A program made the position numbers and the translations under genes. A stretch of DNA of 64,000 nucleotides, taken from assembly GCA_963855995.1 (NCBI GenBank), contig OY979717.1:6133428-6197427 (forward strand), given 5' to 3'. Position 1 is the first letter of the stretch; the number at the start of each line of letters is the position of its first letter. Shown piece after piece: positions 50,236-60,819 of the stretch. The DNA comes from Muricea muricata. Taxonomy: Eukaryota; Cnidaria; Anthozoa; Malacalcyonacea; Plexauridae. The notes beneath the pieces were generated by a model that searched no databases, was not told the origin of the DNA, and saw only the letters and a list, made by a program, of their open reading frames with translations.

Positions 50236-51236
50236 TGACCATGTGACATCACCATGAAATTTATGAATGTGCAATACATGTACAAGTATTTATGCCATTC
50301 AAGTTTGAATCCAATGTAGGGTAATTTTATCGGACGAAAAGCATATTATAAAAGCAAAATCAATTGACAGTGTTTGCATAGTCTAGCCTGACAATAGACA
50401 ATAGTGTTATTTAGTCATAATTCAATGATCCAAATTGAATCCAAACCCCACTGTTCACCATGCCATCCAATCACAGGCAGCTATGTCAGTTTTAAACAAT
50501 ATACATGTCAATGACAATAAATAAATATTCTGAAGATACCATTCTGCATAATTTAGACACATCACTGGCTTTGATAATTTTACCACAAGTTTCGGACTCT
50601 TTCTTCATTTTATATCCATTAATTAAAAACTTTCGCAGTAAAACGCAAACTAATTCCGGGCCAGTATACACGGGTAAAAAAACACACAAGGCGAAATCTC
50701 TCTTACTCATGCAGTTAAATCTAATTCTTGACTTGCACGTCGTCGTCGGCCACGTTGGTGGTGAAGCACAAAAAAATATTTTATCAGTTCCATTGTGGTC
50801 ACCAGCCAACGTGGGTGAGAAACATTGTCTCGTGTGACCCGAGAGATTTGTCAGTGCAAGTCAAGAATCAGGGCTCTCACAACTCTGAGGAAATTTCCTC
50901 AGATTTAGGTTATGTGGAAAACACGGACAACACGGACACAAACAACATGCTAAACCGTAACCCTAACTGTAACCCTAACCTTGACTATTATTTCACATAG
51001 AATTGTTACTTTATAAAATGGATGATATGATTTTTTTCTCATTTTCCGCTTTGATTGCTTTTTGTCGTATTTTTTACGTGTCCGTGTCCGCGTTGTCCGT
51101 GTCCATGTTGTCCGTGTTTTCCAGATCACCTCAGATTTATGCTGTTTCTGTGGGGGTGGTAATAGTCATAATGAGGATGGCTTATTTTCAAAAGCTTATT
51201 CATATTGTTCTCTTATTCTTAGCTACTCTACCCCTA
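50236..51236. other. Intergenic region upstream of giant gene
   Basis: No gene is recognised. It contains an inverted-repeat pair at 50915-50931 and 51107-51123 (GGAAAACACGGACAAC and complement) with tandem GTCCGTGT units on the right side. A short telomere-like stretch at about 50957-50983 (units of AACCCT/AACTGT) lies between the arms, so 50915-51123 may be a small foldback element. Confidence 0.5.
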
Positions 51237-51238
51237 TA

Positions 51239-51737
51239 CAGGGTGTCCCAAAAAACCAAAAACTATTGAAATCACCTATTGTTAACATTTGAATGCCCTA
51301 GCCCTTGTTAAAAAATTAAAATATCTTTGTAAAGTACGTTTGTTTTGCCCATGCGAATTTACATTTGTAAATTGTTTTCTCTAAACTCTAAAAGCAAATC
51401 AGGCTTAGAAAAAATGAAATTAAACATTACTATCTTGTTAGTTTGTTTGATGTTGTCATTTTCCCCGCTGAAACAACTTATACCTGTAGGTAATATTGAT
51501 AAAAACCAAATTGAATAGGCTAAAATAACCATGCATAAAATTTGATTGCATTTTTAATATGCACTCGTAGGTTTAGTTTTTATGTCTGGTATAAAAATGG
51601 TTAACACTGAGTATTACATTAATCGTGACGGTTATGTCAATAGTTTATCCGCTCGTGGGTTTGATTTAGTGCATAGGCATTGAAATTCTAACAATAGATC
51701 ATTTTCAATAGTTTTTGGGGTTTTTTGGGACACCCTG
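51239..51737. mobile_element. 499-bp MITE with CAGGGTGTCCC termini and TA duplication
   Basis: The ends CAGGGTGTCCCAAAAAACC and complement are almost perfect over about 33 bases (both continue with AAAAACTATTGAAA). Both sides are flanked by TA (51237-51238, 51738-51739), as expected for a Tc1/mariner-type insertion. The interior is AT-rich with no transposase. Confidence 0.8.
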
Positions 51738-52169
51738 TACAGGTAGAAATATGGATATGGAAATTAGTTGTGAGAGTACTGTCAAGAATAGTTTACAACC
51801 TCGCGAAGCAATGGTGTGTAACAGGCTAAAATTACTGCTTAGTAACATGGTGCTCAACTTTGCTCGACAAACTGAAATGAGTGACCAAGGACGAAGTTAT
51901 ACTGTTATAACAACCACAAGCAAACCAGTACCATGGTCACGCCTCATGAAATCAACTCGACGTTAGTCAGGAATGTCTCTATAGAGTCTCTAGCAGCACC
52001 ACAGTAGCCCAAGAGCAACAGTTGTGTTCATTTGTAGCTTTCATTTGTATACACAGCCAGAAACGCGCAAGTTGCAGCAAGTCTGCTGCAGGCTTGCTGC
52101 AAGTTGCGATCATCAAGCCGATATCAGGATGCGTTCGCATCGCTTGCTCCGGCTTGATGATAACAAGTC

Positions 52170-52404
52170 TACTGCAAGTTGTCAACAGGCTTGCTGCAAG
52201 TTGTGAACTGCAGACTTGCTGCAAGTTGTGAACTGCAGACTTGCTGCAAGTTGTGAACTGCAGACTTGCTGCAAGTTGTGAACTGCAGACTTGCTGCAAG
52301 TTGTGAACTGCAGACTTGCTGCAAGTTGCGAAATGCAGACTTGCTGCAAGTTGCGAAATGCAGACTTGCTGCAAGTTGTGAACTGCAGACTTGCTGCAAG
52401 TTGT
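52170..52404. repeat. 25-bp tandem repeat, about nine copies
   Basis: The unit is GACTTGCTGCAAGTTGTG followed by AACTGCA. It contains the small dyad CTTGC-T-GCAAG. Copies are nearly identical, with TGCGAAATGCA variants near 52330-52370. Related looser copies begin near 52,070. No gene function is evident; the open frames through it are by-products of the 25-base period. Confidence 0.9.
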
Positions 52405-52728
52405 TGAAATCAGGCTTGCATATCATATTGACAAAACCATAAAAAAACACAGGAAATACATGAATTTCTTTATTTTATCCGTCTTACAGTATATACTCGT
52501 ATACATTTGTCATTTATTACGTTAACATTAATCATTATGTAAAAATAGCATTACGGCATTAGCATAAAACTACGATCTATTAAAACATTAAAAACCGTTA
52601 AGAACCTTTTATTATCAGCAGGCTAGCTAAAACATTGTCATCTGTTAGCACAGTCTTCTTCTTTATTAGATGCTATCGATTTTTTAGTATGCTCCTCCAT
52701 ATAATGTCAATATTTCACTTGCGTAGGA

Positions 52729-53117
52729 GAAAGGCACTAGATAGGATCGAGTAAAACCACGGCGAGCCCGCAATAGGTTAATATTTCATACATTTGACAG
52801 CGGTGCTTACAAGCACGGTTACATAAGCAGTATAAATTTAGTTTTTAACACAGTGGTCTAGGTCTCGCGCTTCTGACCTGTTTGTTCCGGGTTCGAGCCC
52901 AGTTACGCGGTTATGTTTTATACTTTTTTTTCTTAATTTTTTGAATACTTTTTTTTCTTATATTCTTATATTTTTTTCTTATTAAAACTATTCTCACTCA
53001 CTATTCTCACTCACTGGGACTGTATCTACTTCACCAAATTTAGCTAAAGCGCGAGCCCGAAGGGCGAGTAAGGACTTGGCCCGCCGTGGTTTTACTCGAT
53101 CCTATCTAGTGCCTTCC
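52729..53117. mobile_element. 389-bp inverted-repeat element with 9-bp target duplication
   Basis: The ends GAAAGGCACTAGATAGGATC and complement match over about 45 bases with few differences. TGCGTAGGA flanks both sides (52720-52728; 53118-53126). Inside are a tRNA-like pol III box and, near the right end, a segment of about 70 bases shared with the MITE at 34824-35264. Confidence 0.75.
52851..52900 (+). other. tRNA-like A-box/B-box remnant inside a MITE
   Basis: AGTGGTCTAG resembles a tRNA D-arm/A-box. GGTTCGAGCCC at 52890-52900 matches the T-arm/B-box consensus GGTTCRANNCC. Spacing is near that of a tRNA but no acceptor stem closes, so this is a tRNA-derived SINE fragment or a pseudogene, not a tRNA gene. 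Confidence 0.4.
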
Positions 53118-53232
53118 TGCGTAGGATGGTCAAGCCACTGAGCTTTACTACATCTGGAGAAAGAACGCGCCGCCATCTTTGAAGCCATTTTAATGGCGGC
53201 GATTTGCAAAATTGGTTCCCGATTGGTTCCCG

Positions 53233-53675
53233 CATAGACATAGTAGGTCTAGATTGCTGACTCATAAATCGGAGGCGTGACCTGTATGATAAATCCAAGA
53301 TGGCGCGGGAACCGGGCAAAAAACTATAAGACTCTACAGGGAAATCCATGTTTTTCGCGATTTAAAACGTCTCGTTGCTTGGAATCGCTTCGAACCAACT
53401 TTTTTTGGAAACAACTAATTATTGCGGAAATTTTAAGCACTATTCGTGTAATTTCTGTTGAATTCCTCGTGAAAATCTCGCTCGTGAAATGTGTTGGGAA
53501 TTGGTCACTTGGTCAGTTCGAGACATTTGTTGTCCAAAATATGTATTTTTGACCGGCTTTGGCCTCTTGGGTGTTATTGTGACCTACAGCTATCCTAAAT
53601 CAAACATTTACAAAACCATGGAGCAAGATGTTCGAGTACAAATCGATTATTCGCTTGATTTGTGTGGTGTGTGAT
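53233..53675. repeat. Left terminal inverted repeat of P element
   Basis: About 443 bases. It pairs with 58208-58663 in inverse orientation up to GTGGTGTGTGAT. It contains AAGATGGCG (53297-53305) and ACCGGGCAAAAA close to the end, motifs also kept in the neighbouring related element. Confidence 0.88.
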
Positions 53676-53869
53676 TTTCATTTACAATCATGTATACTGT
53701 AATGCAGTGTCACAGTGTGTCGATGAATCTATGAAGCAAGATGATACATTTTTTAACGTTGCCAATTTGAAAATTATTCTAACGGTATTTGTGTTCACTT
53801 CATACAATGTCTTTCACGCTTAATTTAATAGGTTAAATTTGTGTTGAGTGTGTGCAAACTAGAAACTAC

Positions 53870-56800
53870 TCAGTCGTTTCCAAAAAGGATGAGTTTGTTG
53901 AGCTTCTGCCGTTTAGATGGTGCTCCTTGACGAACAATTCTCTCAGTATACACTTTTGAAAATTGATGGAGAAAGATCTTGGTATAAAGAAAAGTGATTT
54001 TCTTGATGATAGTGGTGATATGGTCATCTTGAAGGTTCTCATCCAGCACATGAGTCTCCTTTGAGTGTTGTTCCAATGACTTGAATACTGTTGGCTTTAC
54101 CTCTTGAAGAACATCACGTTGCACAACTGGGATAGATTTATCTGCCAACTGGCTCCACTTAACAACCATATTTCGAAGAGATTTATCTGCTTGCTTCACA
54201 ACCTTTAAGACAGATGAGGATGGACTGATTAGCTTGCCATAGGTCTTAAAGGAAGTCAAGCTTGATTTTGATGAACTTGGCTGGCTGTAAGAATTATGAT
54301 CTGATTGGATTTGGGAAGGCTGGGTATCTTCCTCGGTGATTAACGCAGTCGCACATTCAGCACACTTGATACATCCAGTGACTTTCTTAACTATGTAGCC
54401 TCCTATGTACATCAGTACATCCTCATGCCAGATGGTGGAACTGTTTAACAGGGCTGCAACCTTGTTATCAATATGATCAGCTTCTTCTGCCAATTTACTT
54501 TCCTCTACAACAGAGCAATTGGCACGTTGAGAAGCAGTCACCTGGTTCTTTTGTAGAAGTGCTCTGAGGGCCCACTTGAATTGGAGAGCATTTGGGTTGT
54601 TGTTCCATCCCATGCGACTTCTTATTTTGCTAAAAAACATTTCTAGCTGATCTTGGGAGAAACGGTAGGTAAGAACATACTCAAAGGGGTTATAGCTTCT
54701 GTTTAATAGGTGTTTTGCCAATGCTAGAATTGATTTTGATGATACTGCAAATCCTTGGATAAAGGTTTTTCTTGGCCCATTAATCAGTTTAACTCCATTA
54801 CTGTCCTTTAGTTTCTGTAAGTAAAGTATGGTTTCATCTAAATCACACTGTAATTCATCCAAGTTGTTTAAAGTGATTGGGCTCTTGTAATTCTTGCCAA
54901 ATTTGCTTTTGGAATTTAGTATGTCAAACATGTTGTTAATATTTAGAACAAATTCAGCTGTTTCTTCACTGTTTTCAAACTGCTTCAACTTGAGGTTTTT
55001 AAGGTACATTATACCGGCTGCAACCGAATTACTCAAGGTTTGTGCAGCAATTGCTACTTTCATTTTTTGGTTATGCCATTTAATGTGCATGTTTTTGAGC
55101 TTATTTGCAAGATGCAAAACATCACTTTTTTGAACATTAAATAGTTCTTCGATATGTTGCCAGCTGATTATGTTGCCATCATCAGTAAAGAAAACTTTCA
55201 TGTCTCCCAAGCTGCTACGTGCCAGCTTCAGCATGTGGCAAACATCAAGAATTACATACAGGATTTTGCCTGGACGGGATGGGTGCTTGAATGAGCCATC
55301 GAGGTTGTTGAGATTGCATCCTAGATGCCTGGCTGTAGCCAAATTTTTTGCACAACCATCAAAGGTAACTCCATGAACATCCAGTCCCGCTTCAGTTAGT
55401 AGGTTGATAGCTTCTTTAATTATCTGTGCCTGCATTTCAGCATTGACACGATCCACTAGAAAGTAGGCAATGGGGTGAAACCATGGTCTCTTAAGACCAA
55501 CAGCCATGACTACCAAAGCATTTTTGGCAATACTGTCCTGTTCGTCTGCCAAAATGGAACCATAGTCTGTGTTGCCTGCAAACTTTTTGTTTTTAGTGTC
55601 CCATACTACTTCTTTTTTTATAGCCATTTCATCTACCAGTAGGAAACAATCTTTATCATCCTCCTCCAGACTATTCTGCAAATGTTGAATGACATTCGTT
55701 AAAAAACCAGGCTCACAGTTGATAGCTGCTGCCCAACATCGTATGGTTGATGGACAAGGTAAGTGAAGGGATCTTCGTACAAACTTGTATGCTCGTGGAC
55801 TATAGAAATGCAATGTAATAGCAAATTGCTTGATGGTATCCGCATATGTTGAGGTTGTTGATTTGTTGGCATTTTTTTGCTTGTTCAAAAATATATCCTT
55901 TGTCATGTGTCCAAAGTTTGACAACAGGCTTTGACTTTGCTCTTTTGATAACTGTTTCATGTTTTCTAGCTTCTTCACCAGTCCTTTTATTGTTTTCTCC
56001 TTGCGAAGATTTTTACTTGTCAGTGCTCTTATTTTCTTCTTTTTCTTTTCTAAGGATTTTTTCAGTTGTGGGATAACCTTGGAAGGGGATGTGCAGTAAC
56101 TATGGTCTTGCATATTTGGCTGAGTGGGATGCTTTCGTTTTTTCTTAGGGACTGTTTTTTTTGGACTTGGGGCTTTTCTCTTTGTTGGAGGTTTTCTATT
56201 CTTGACTGAGGTTTTCAAATTTTTAGGGAAGTCAAAAATTGATGGTACTGCATCAGGTTTTAAATATTTCTTTGTCTGACCAGCACATTTGACTGACTGG
56301 ATTTGTGGCATGGCATAATCATTGGGTGTAAAGTGCTTTTCACATAAAACAGAGTATGTAGTTGGCTTCCAGTTAGCCCGTTTCATAGCAGTTACCCAGC
56401 TGTTTAATAGACTGGGATTTCTTAAGGGAAATCTAAAAAGAGTGTACTTAAATTATTTACCAGACTAGTGTGATGTATAAACATACATAACCCAGTGTGG
56501 TAATTTTCAATTTTTTTTGTAAGCCTTGACCAGGGGCATAAGAATTTTGGGACTGGGGTTAGGGTTAGGGTTAGGGTTGTGGCTACCCAATATTTTATGA
56601 AAGGGGACTGGAGTAGCTTTCATACTCCCTCCCTTTAAAGTAATTGAATTTATAAGAAAAATAGACGTAGAAGGTAGAGAAGACTCTGAAAATCCAGTAA
56701 GGTTCCTATGCCCTGACAACACTTGTTGGCAATGTGAAACTATTGTGTGACTTCTGTACTTTACAAAATATTTTGATAAGTATAAATTTTTTTTCATTTA

Positions 56801-57086
56801 TACAGCATTTCAAAGATGTGCCTTGTATTGACAATAAGCTTAAAATATTTCAGTTTGTTGGCCTTTGGGGCGAGTTATTCCATAACATTTAGAATAAGCC
56901 TCCCTCTTTATGTCTCCTTTAACAATGCTCAAGTAAGCCCCAGGTTGATTCATCAGGAAATTATGGTATTATATGCAACCTATACGAGAATACATTTTTG
57001 ACTTACTTATGAAATGTCAAATGTGTCCCATCACTGGATTTCGCTCTTCTCTCTGTGCAGTTAAAAGCTGCACACGATTCAGGCAT
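53870..57086 (-). CDS. THAP9/P-element-like transposase, two exons, 880 aa
   Basis: The exons are 57086-57007 and 56432-53870, joined in a Lys codon (AA|A) by a GTAAGT donor and an acceptor ending ttttag. Residues 1-93 form a THAP DNA-binding zinc module: C5-x4-C10, W, then C57-x2-H60 (LCEKHF) and the AVPSIF box at 88-93. A basic linker (KRK and PKKKRK, likely nuclear localisation) and a probable coiled coil (about 145-195) follow. The RNase H-like core shows Asp294 (LLVDEM), Asp385 (VTFDG), the D-x2-H-x-L-K motif near 423 and Glu624 in FSQDQLEMFF, followed by MGWNNNPNALQF. This is the P/THAP9 signature and a plausible D-D-E set. A C-terminal CIKCAEC cluster follows. Length is close to THAP9 (about 900). 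No frameshift or stop is seen, so it may be active. Confidence 0.9.
56555..56578. repeat. Short (TTAGGG)n tract in transposase intron
   Basis: About three to four GGGTTA units on the plus strand inside the single intron of the P transposase gene (56433-57006). The rest of that intron shows nothing else. TTAGGG is the metazoan telomere unit; this is an interstitial tract. Confidence 0.8.
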
Positions 57087-58207
57087 CCTTTCTTACTACA
57101 AAGAAAACTCTAGTCCCTTCTTACAAAAAAGTAAAACAAATAGTATTGAAAATATTTTTAAAACCTTGGATTAATAAAAAATTTTTCGTTGAAGAATATG
57201 CCAATTCGAATTCGATGAAAGATCGTAATTCCCGCGTTTAATCGGTTTTACACGTGACTGAGAATAGCGGTTTTATATAATTATCATAGAAAATGAAAAA
57301 AGATATGAACTGTAAGTTTTAGTAATTCGTAGTGAAAGGTTTTTGCATTATTTTAAGGAACTGCATGAAATTGACTAATATTTTTTGAAGTGACAGTTCA
57401 ATTCAAGATTGTAGATATGAGGCAGGATACTTGCGTGCATGTAATTCATATATGCAATCCTATTTCTGCCGTTGTAGAAGAATATACATTCTTCAGATGA
57501 TGAAATTTTTATTAAAAAGACAATACATTTGGAAGAGGTGCTCCAAAAACAAACTGCTATATTTCTTGTGCTTATAATATATATGCAATTATAATTTTTA
57601 CAGTCACAATTGTCCATAATAGGCATGTGTATTAGTTGTATTCAAAAATAAAACTTAGAAGCCTAATTCCACTTCACTTTACTTAGTAATATTAGTAAAA
57701 ATTGACTTGTAAGTACTAGTTGAAAGACGAGCAGGAGACCTTTATCCGATTTTAAAACTCGAGCGGAACGCGAGTTTTGAATCGGATAAAGGTCTCCTTC
57801 TCGTCTTTTAATGTGCTTATAAAACGAATGATCTTCTGAGTTGATTAGCGAAGTTATTGTTGCACAATGTTGCACAAGCTAGCAAGCAGGAGCATGTTGC
57901 ATTCTATGTACAGTGTATGCAAAAGTTTACCATTATGTTAATTTTAAATTACACATATAGTTTAAATTCAAATAAAAAAATTTCGGTCATTAAACTGTGC
58001 ACTGTTCAGTTAATTCTACCCACATTTCACACACGATTTACACGAACGAAACTAGCAGCTGTAGCACCAGTTTTTGATTATATTTTGGTAGTGCATATTA
58101 CATAATTCAGACAATATTTACTTGATAACCTATCCGTCTTTGAAGTTCGAAAACAGTACGTTGGCTTGAAGTCGTATCTATGTAGTAAATATTACTAACG
58201 TATCAGG
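57087..58207. other. 5' region of P element between gene and right terminal repeat
   Basis: AT-rich and non-coding, apart from the palindrome at 57723-57808. The transposase promoter should lie here; no clear TATA could be assigned. Confidence 0.5.
57723..57808. repeat. 86-bp near-perfect palindrome
   Basis: AAAGACGAG-x-AGGAGACC, TTTATCCGATT and AAAACTCG on the left are mirrored on the right as CGAGTTTT, AATCGGATAAA and GGTCTCC-x-TCTCGTCTTT, around a short centre AGCGGAACG. It forms a stem of almost 40 base pairs inside the P element. Confidence 0.85.
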
Positions 58208-58663
58208 TATCACACACCACACAAATCAAGCGAACAATCGATTTGTACGCGAAGATCTTGCTCCATCGTTTTGTAAATGTTTAATTTAGGATAGCTGTAG
58301 GTCACAATAACACCCAAGAGGGCAAAGCCGGTCAAAAATACATATTTTGGACAGCAAATGTCTCGAACTGACCAAGTGACCAATTCCCAACACATTTCAC
58401 GAGCGAGATTTTCACGAGGAATTCAGCAGAAATTACACAAATAGTGCTCAAAACTTCCACAATAATTAGTTGTTTCCAAAAAAAGTTGATTCGAAGCGAT
58501 TCCAAGCAACGAGACGTTTTAAATCGCGAAAAACATGGATTTCCCTGTAGAGTCTTATAGTTTTTTGCCCGGTTCCCGCGCCATCTTGGATTTATCATAC
58601 AGGTCACGCCTACGCAATAGTAATTATGCTATGAGTCAGCAATCTATACCTACTATATCTATG
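58208..58663. repeat. Right terminal inverted repeat of P element
   Basis: About 456 bases. It is slightly longer than the left copy because of a small insertion near 58,615-58,635 (around CTACGCAATAGTAATTATGC). Otherwise it matches closely. Confidence 0.88.
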
Positions 58664-58719
58664 GGTTCCCGGCTACAGGTAGCTACCACTGACCCAAAAT
58701 GCGATGCTATACGTCCGAC

Positions 58720-60658
58720 CATAGATATAGTAGACCTAGATTGCTGACGTATACCTAGCGCGCGTGACCCCCGATAGAAGAATCCAAGATGGCGTCGCAA
58801 CCGGGCAAAAACATTAGGAATTGTATTACAAAAAACAGGTTTTTGAGCTTTTTTGACGGTTTAACTGCTGCGAATCACGTTCAACTGGACTTTTTTGAAA
58901 ATAGATCACTATTGCGGAGGTTTTGAACGCAAAATGAGAAGAGTGGGCTAGATTCTTACAAAATTATCGTTCGATAAAGATTTCAAGGAGTGGACGTTTT
59001 GACCGGTTTCGTTAGTTTGCGTGGATTATTGGACTTTTAACACTTCGAATCACGACCGATCGCATATATTTAAAAAACGATGTTTATCATATATCAAATA
59101 TCGTTCGTTAAAGACTTCTGGAGTAGACAACTGGTTGTTTAGTATGTTCTTGTAGTAAATCTAACTTTTTTGCAAATTATTACCTCTAGTGATTTTGATT
59201 TTGAGTGTTATTTTGATTTTTGCCTAGTATTAAATGTGAAATTGAACATCTGCGTAAAGTCCTTCAGTACAGGTACACTACAAGTTTTGCAGGAGGCAGC
59301 ATGATTGACTTTAAGTTGGGATAAGCTAATAATGGACATGCAGAGTTCTGCTTTAGGCTTGCAGAGATGTCATATTTATTACAAATGAAAATTGATACCT
59401 ATAGGCAGAAGTCAATATTACTTAATTATCTCTGTAGCAAGTTATATTGCTTAATTATCTCTGTAGCAAGTTATATTGCTTAATTATCTCTGTAGCAATC
59501 CTAAAGAATATCTAATTTTATAATAGACTGTTTTGCAAAAACTGTGTTTACATTCCCACACATTTACAAGCATTTATAAATGTCTTGTTAACAAGCTTAC
59601 AGGAGCTTTATAAAATTACAGCATTTCACAACTTGTTTTCATCTTTGCAACACATTTGTTACAGGCACAGCTTGTTGACAAATGGTGAGATTTTCATGTG
59701 CAGATTTCAATATTGTAATTGATTTTGAGCAAAATCAGAAGCACATTGGCAACCAGCAATATGTATTTTGAACTTTATTAAGCTGTACATCTATAATTTA
59801 TAATACCAGACACTTTCTGAGTTTTGATGACACAAAACCTGGTCATTTAACATTTTAACAGATCTTTGCTTCAAGTATATTAAATGTTAATTTTATTCAT
59901 GCATGTTATCAAGCCCCAAGCATGTTCACATACACTTTAATAATATCATGAGTCTCTAAAACTATGCTTAGCTTCTCAGATTTACACAAATTATATGTAT
60001 TGATATCAATAATCATAAATCAATAGAAACCAATTGGAAACATGGGTTTTTTTTATACTTATTTAAATCATTTGTTGTTACATTTGTGCTACTTTGTCAG
60101 CAGATTCTACACAAACAATCATTTCTCATAAATTTTAAAAATCATAATCAGCAAACAAACAAACTAAATTCTACCTCCTAGCTGGGGTGAATGTGCAGTC
60201 ATAATAGCTGTTGATACTGAGGAAATTAACCCACGATATTTTTCATAAAATTCGGCAAACGCTTTCTTGTTCACAACTAAAACATCGATAATAAACATCG
60301 TTTCCTAAATATACGCGATCGATCGTGATTCGAAGTGTTAAAAGTGCAATAATCCACGCAAACTAACGGAACCGATCAAAACGTCCACTCCTTGGAATCT
60401 TCCGCGAACGATAATTTTGTAAGAATCTAGCCCACTCGTCTCATTTCAGGTTCAAAACCTCCGCAATAGGGACTTATTTTCAAAAAAGTCCAGTTGAACG
60501 TGATTCGCAGCAGTTAAACGATCAAAAAAGCCCAAAAACCTGTTTTTCGTAATACTATTCCTAGTTTTTTTGCCCGGTTGCGACGCCATCTTGGATTCTT
60601 CTATTGGGGGTCACGCGCGCTAGGTATACGTCAGCAATCTAGGTCTACTATATCTATG
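58720..60658. mobile_element. Non-autonomous P-like element, 1.94 kb
   Basis: Terminal inverted repeats are about 370 bases (58720-59092 and 60291-60658). The outer bases CATAGATATAGTAGACCTAG, then ATTGCTGAC, are nearly the same as the ends of the adjacent complete P element. Internal landmarks AATCCAAGATGGCG and ACCGGGCAAAAA are shared too. The rest of the repeat differs, so it is a related subfamily, not a deletion copy. The centre (59093-60290) is AT-rich without an open gene. No matching 8-base duplication is visible (CGTCCGAC left, GCTGACGC right). Confidence 0.8.
59421..59498. repeat. 29-bp tandem repeat, about 2.7 copies
   Basis: The unit CTTAATTATCTCTGTAGCAA plus GTTATATTG is repeated head to tail inside the non-autonomous P-like element. 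Confidence 0.9.
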
Positions 60659-60819
60659 GCTGACGCCATATGGAACAGTTGGGAATTTTGTCTGAGCATG
60701 CGCGAAATAATATTTGCGTGGGTCAACGTGGGTCACGCGCGGGAAAAGTTATATGGATTTTCCCCGAGAGGCGCGGGAAAATTTAAATGCTCTAAAAATT
60801 TAAAACCCAAACAAACAAA

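Larger units (their letters stand above)
53233..58663. mobile_element. Complete P-superfamily (THAP) DNA transposon, 5.4 kb
   Basis: It is bounded by long terminal inverted repeats. The outermost bases are CATAGACATAGTAGGTCTAG on the left and complementary to CATAGATATAGTAGGTATAG on the right. The exact 8-base duplication GGTTCCCG flanks both sides (53225-53232; 58664-58671), the duplication length characteristic of P elements. It carries one minus-strand THAP transposase gene. The repeats are almost identical by eye, the target duplication is perfect and the gene is open, all of which suggest recent insertion. Confidence 0.88.

Noticed and set aside
52170-52404. CRISPR-like array
   Set aside because: Units are contiguous with no unique spacers, and the genome is metazoan. 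It is a plain minisatellite.
52851-52900. A functional tRNA gene
   Set aside because: The B-box is good but no acceptor stem or full cloverleaf closes, and it lies inside a transposable element.
53277-53674. Short open frames repeated in both ends of the P element (also 58210-58607)
   Set aside because: The same peptides appear at both ends only because the terminal repeats are near-identical. There is no start context or domain.
58712-60666. 8-base target duplication for the second P-like element
   Set aside because: The flanks CGTCCGAC and GCTGACGC do not match beyond chance. No duplication can be claimed.
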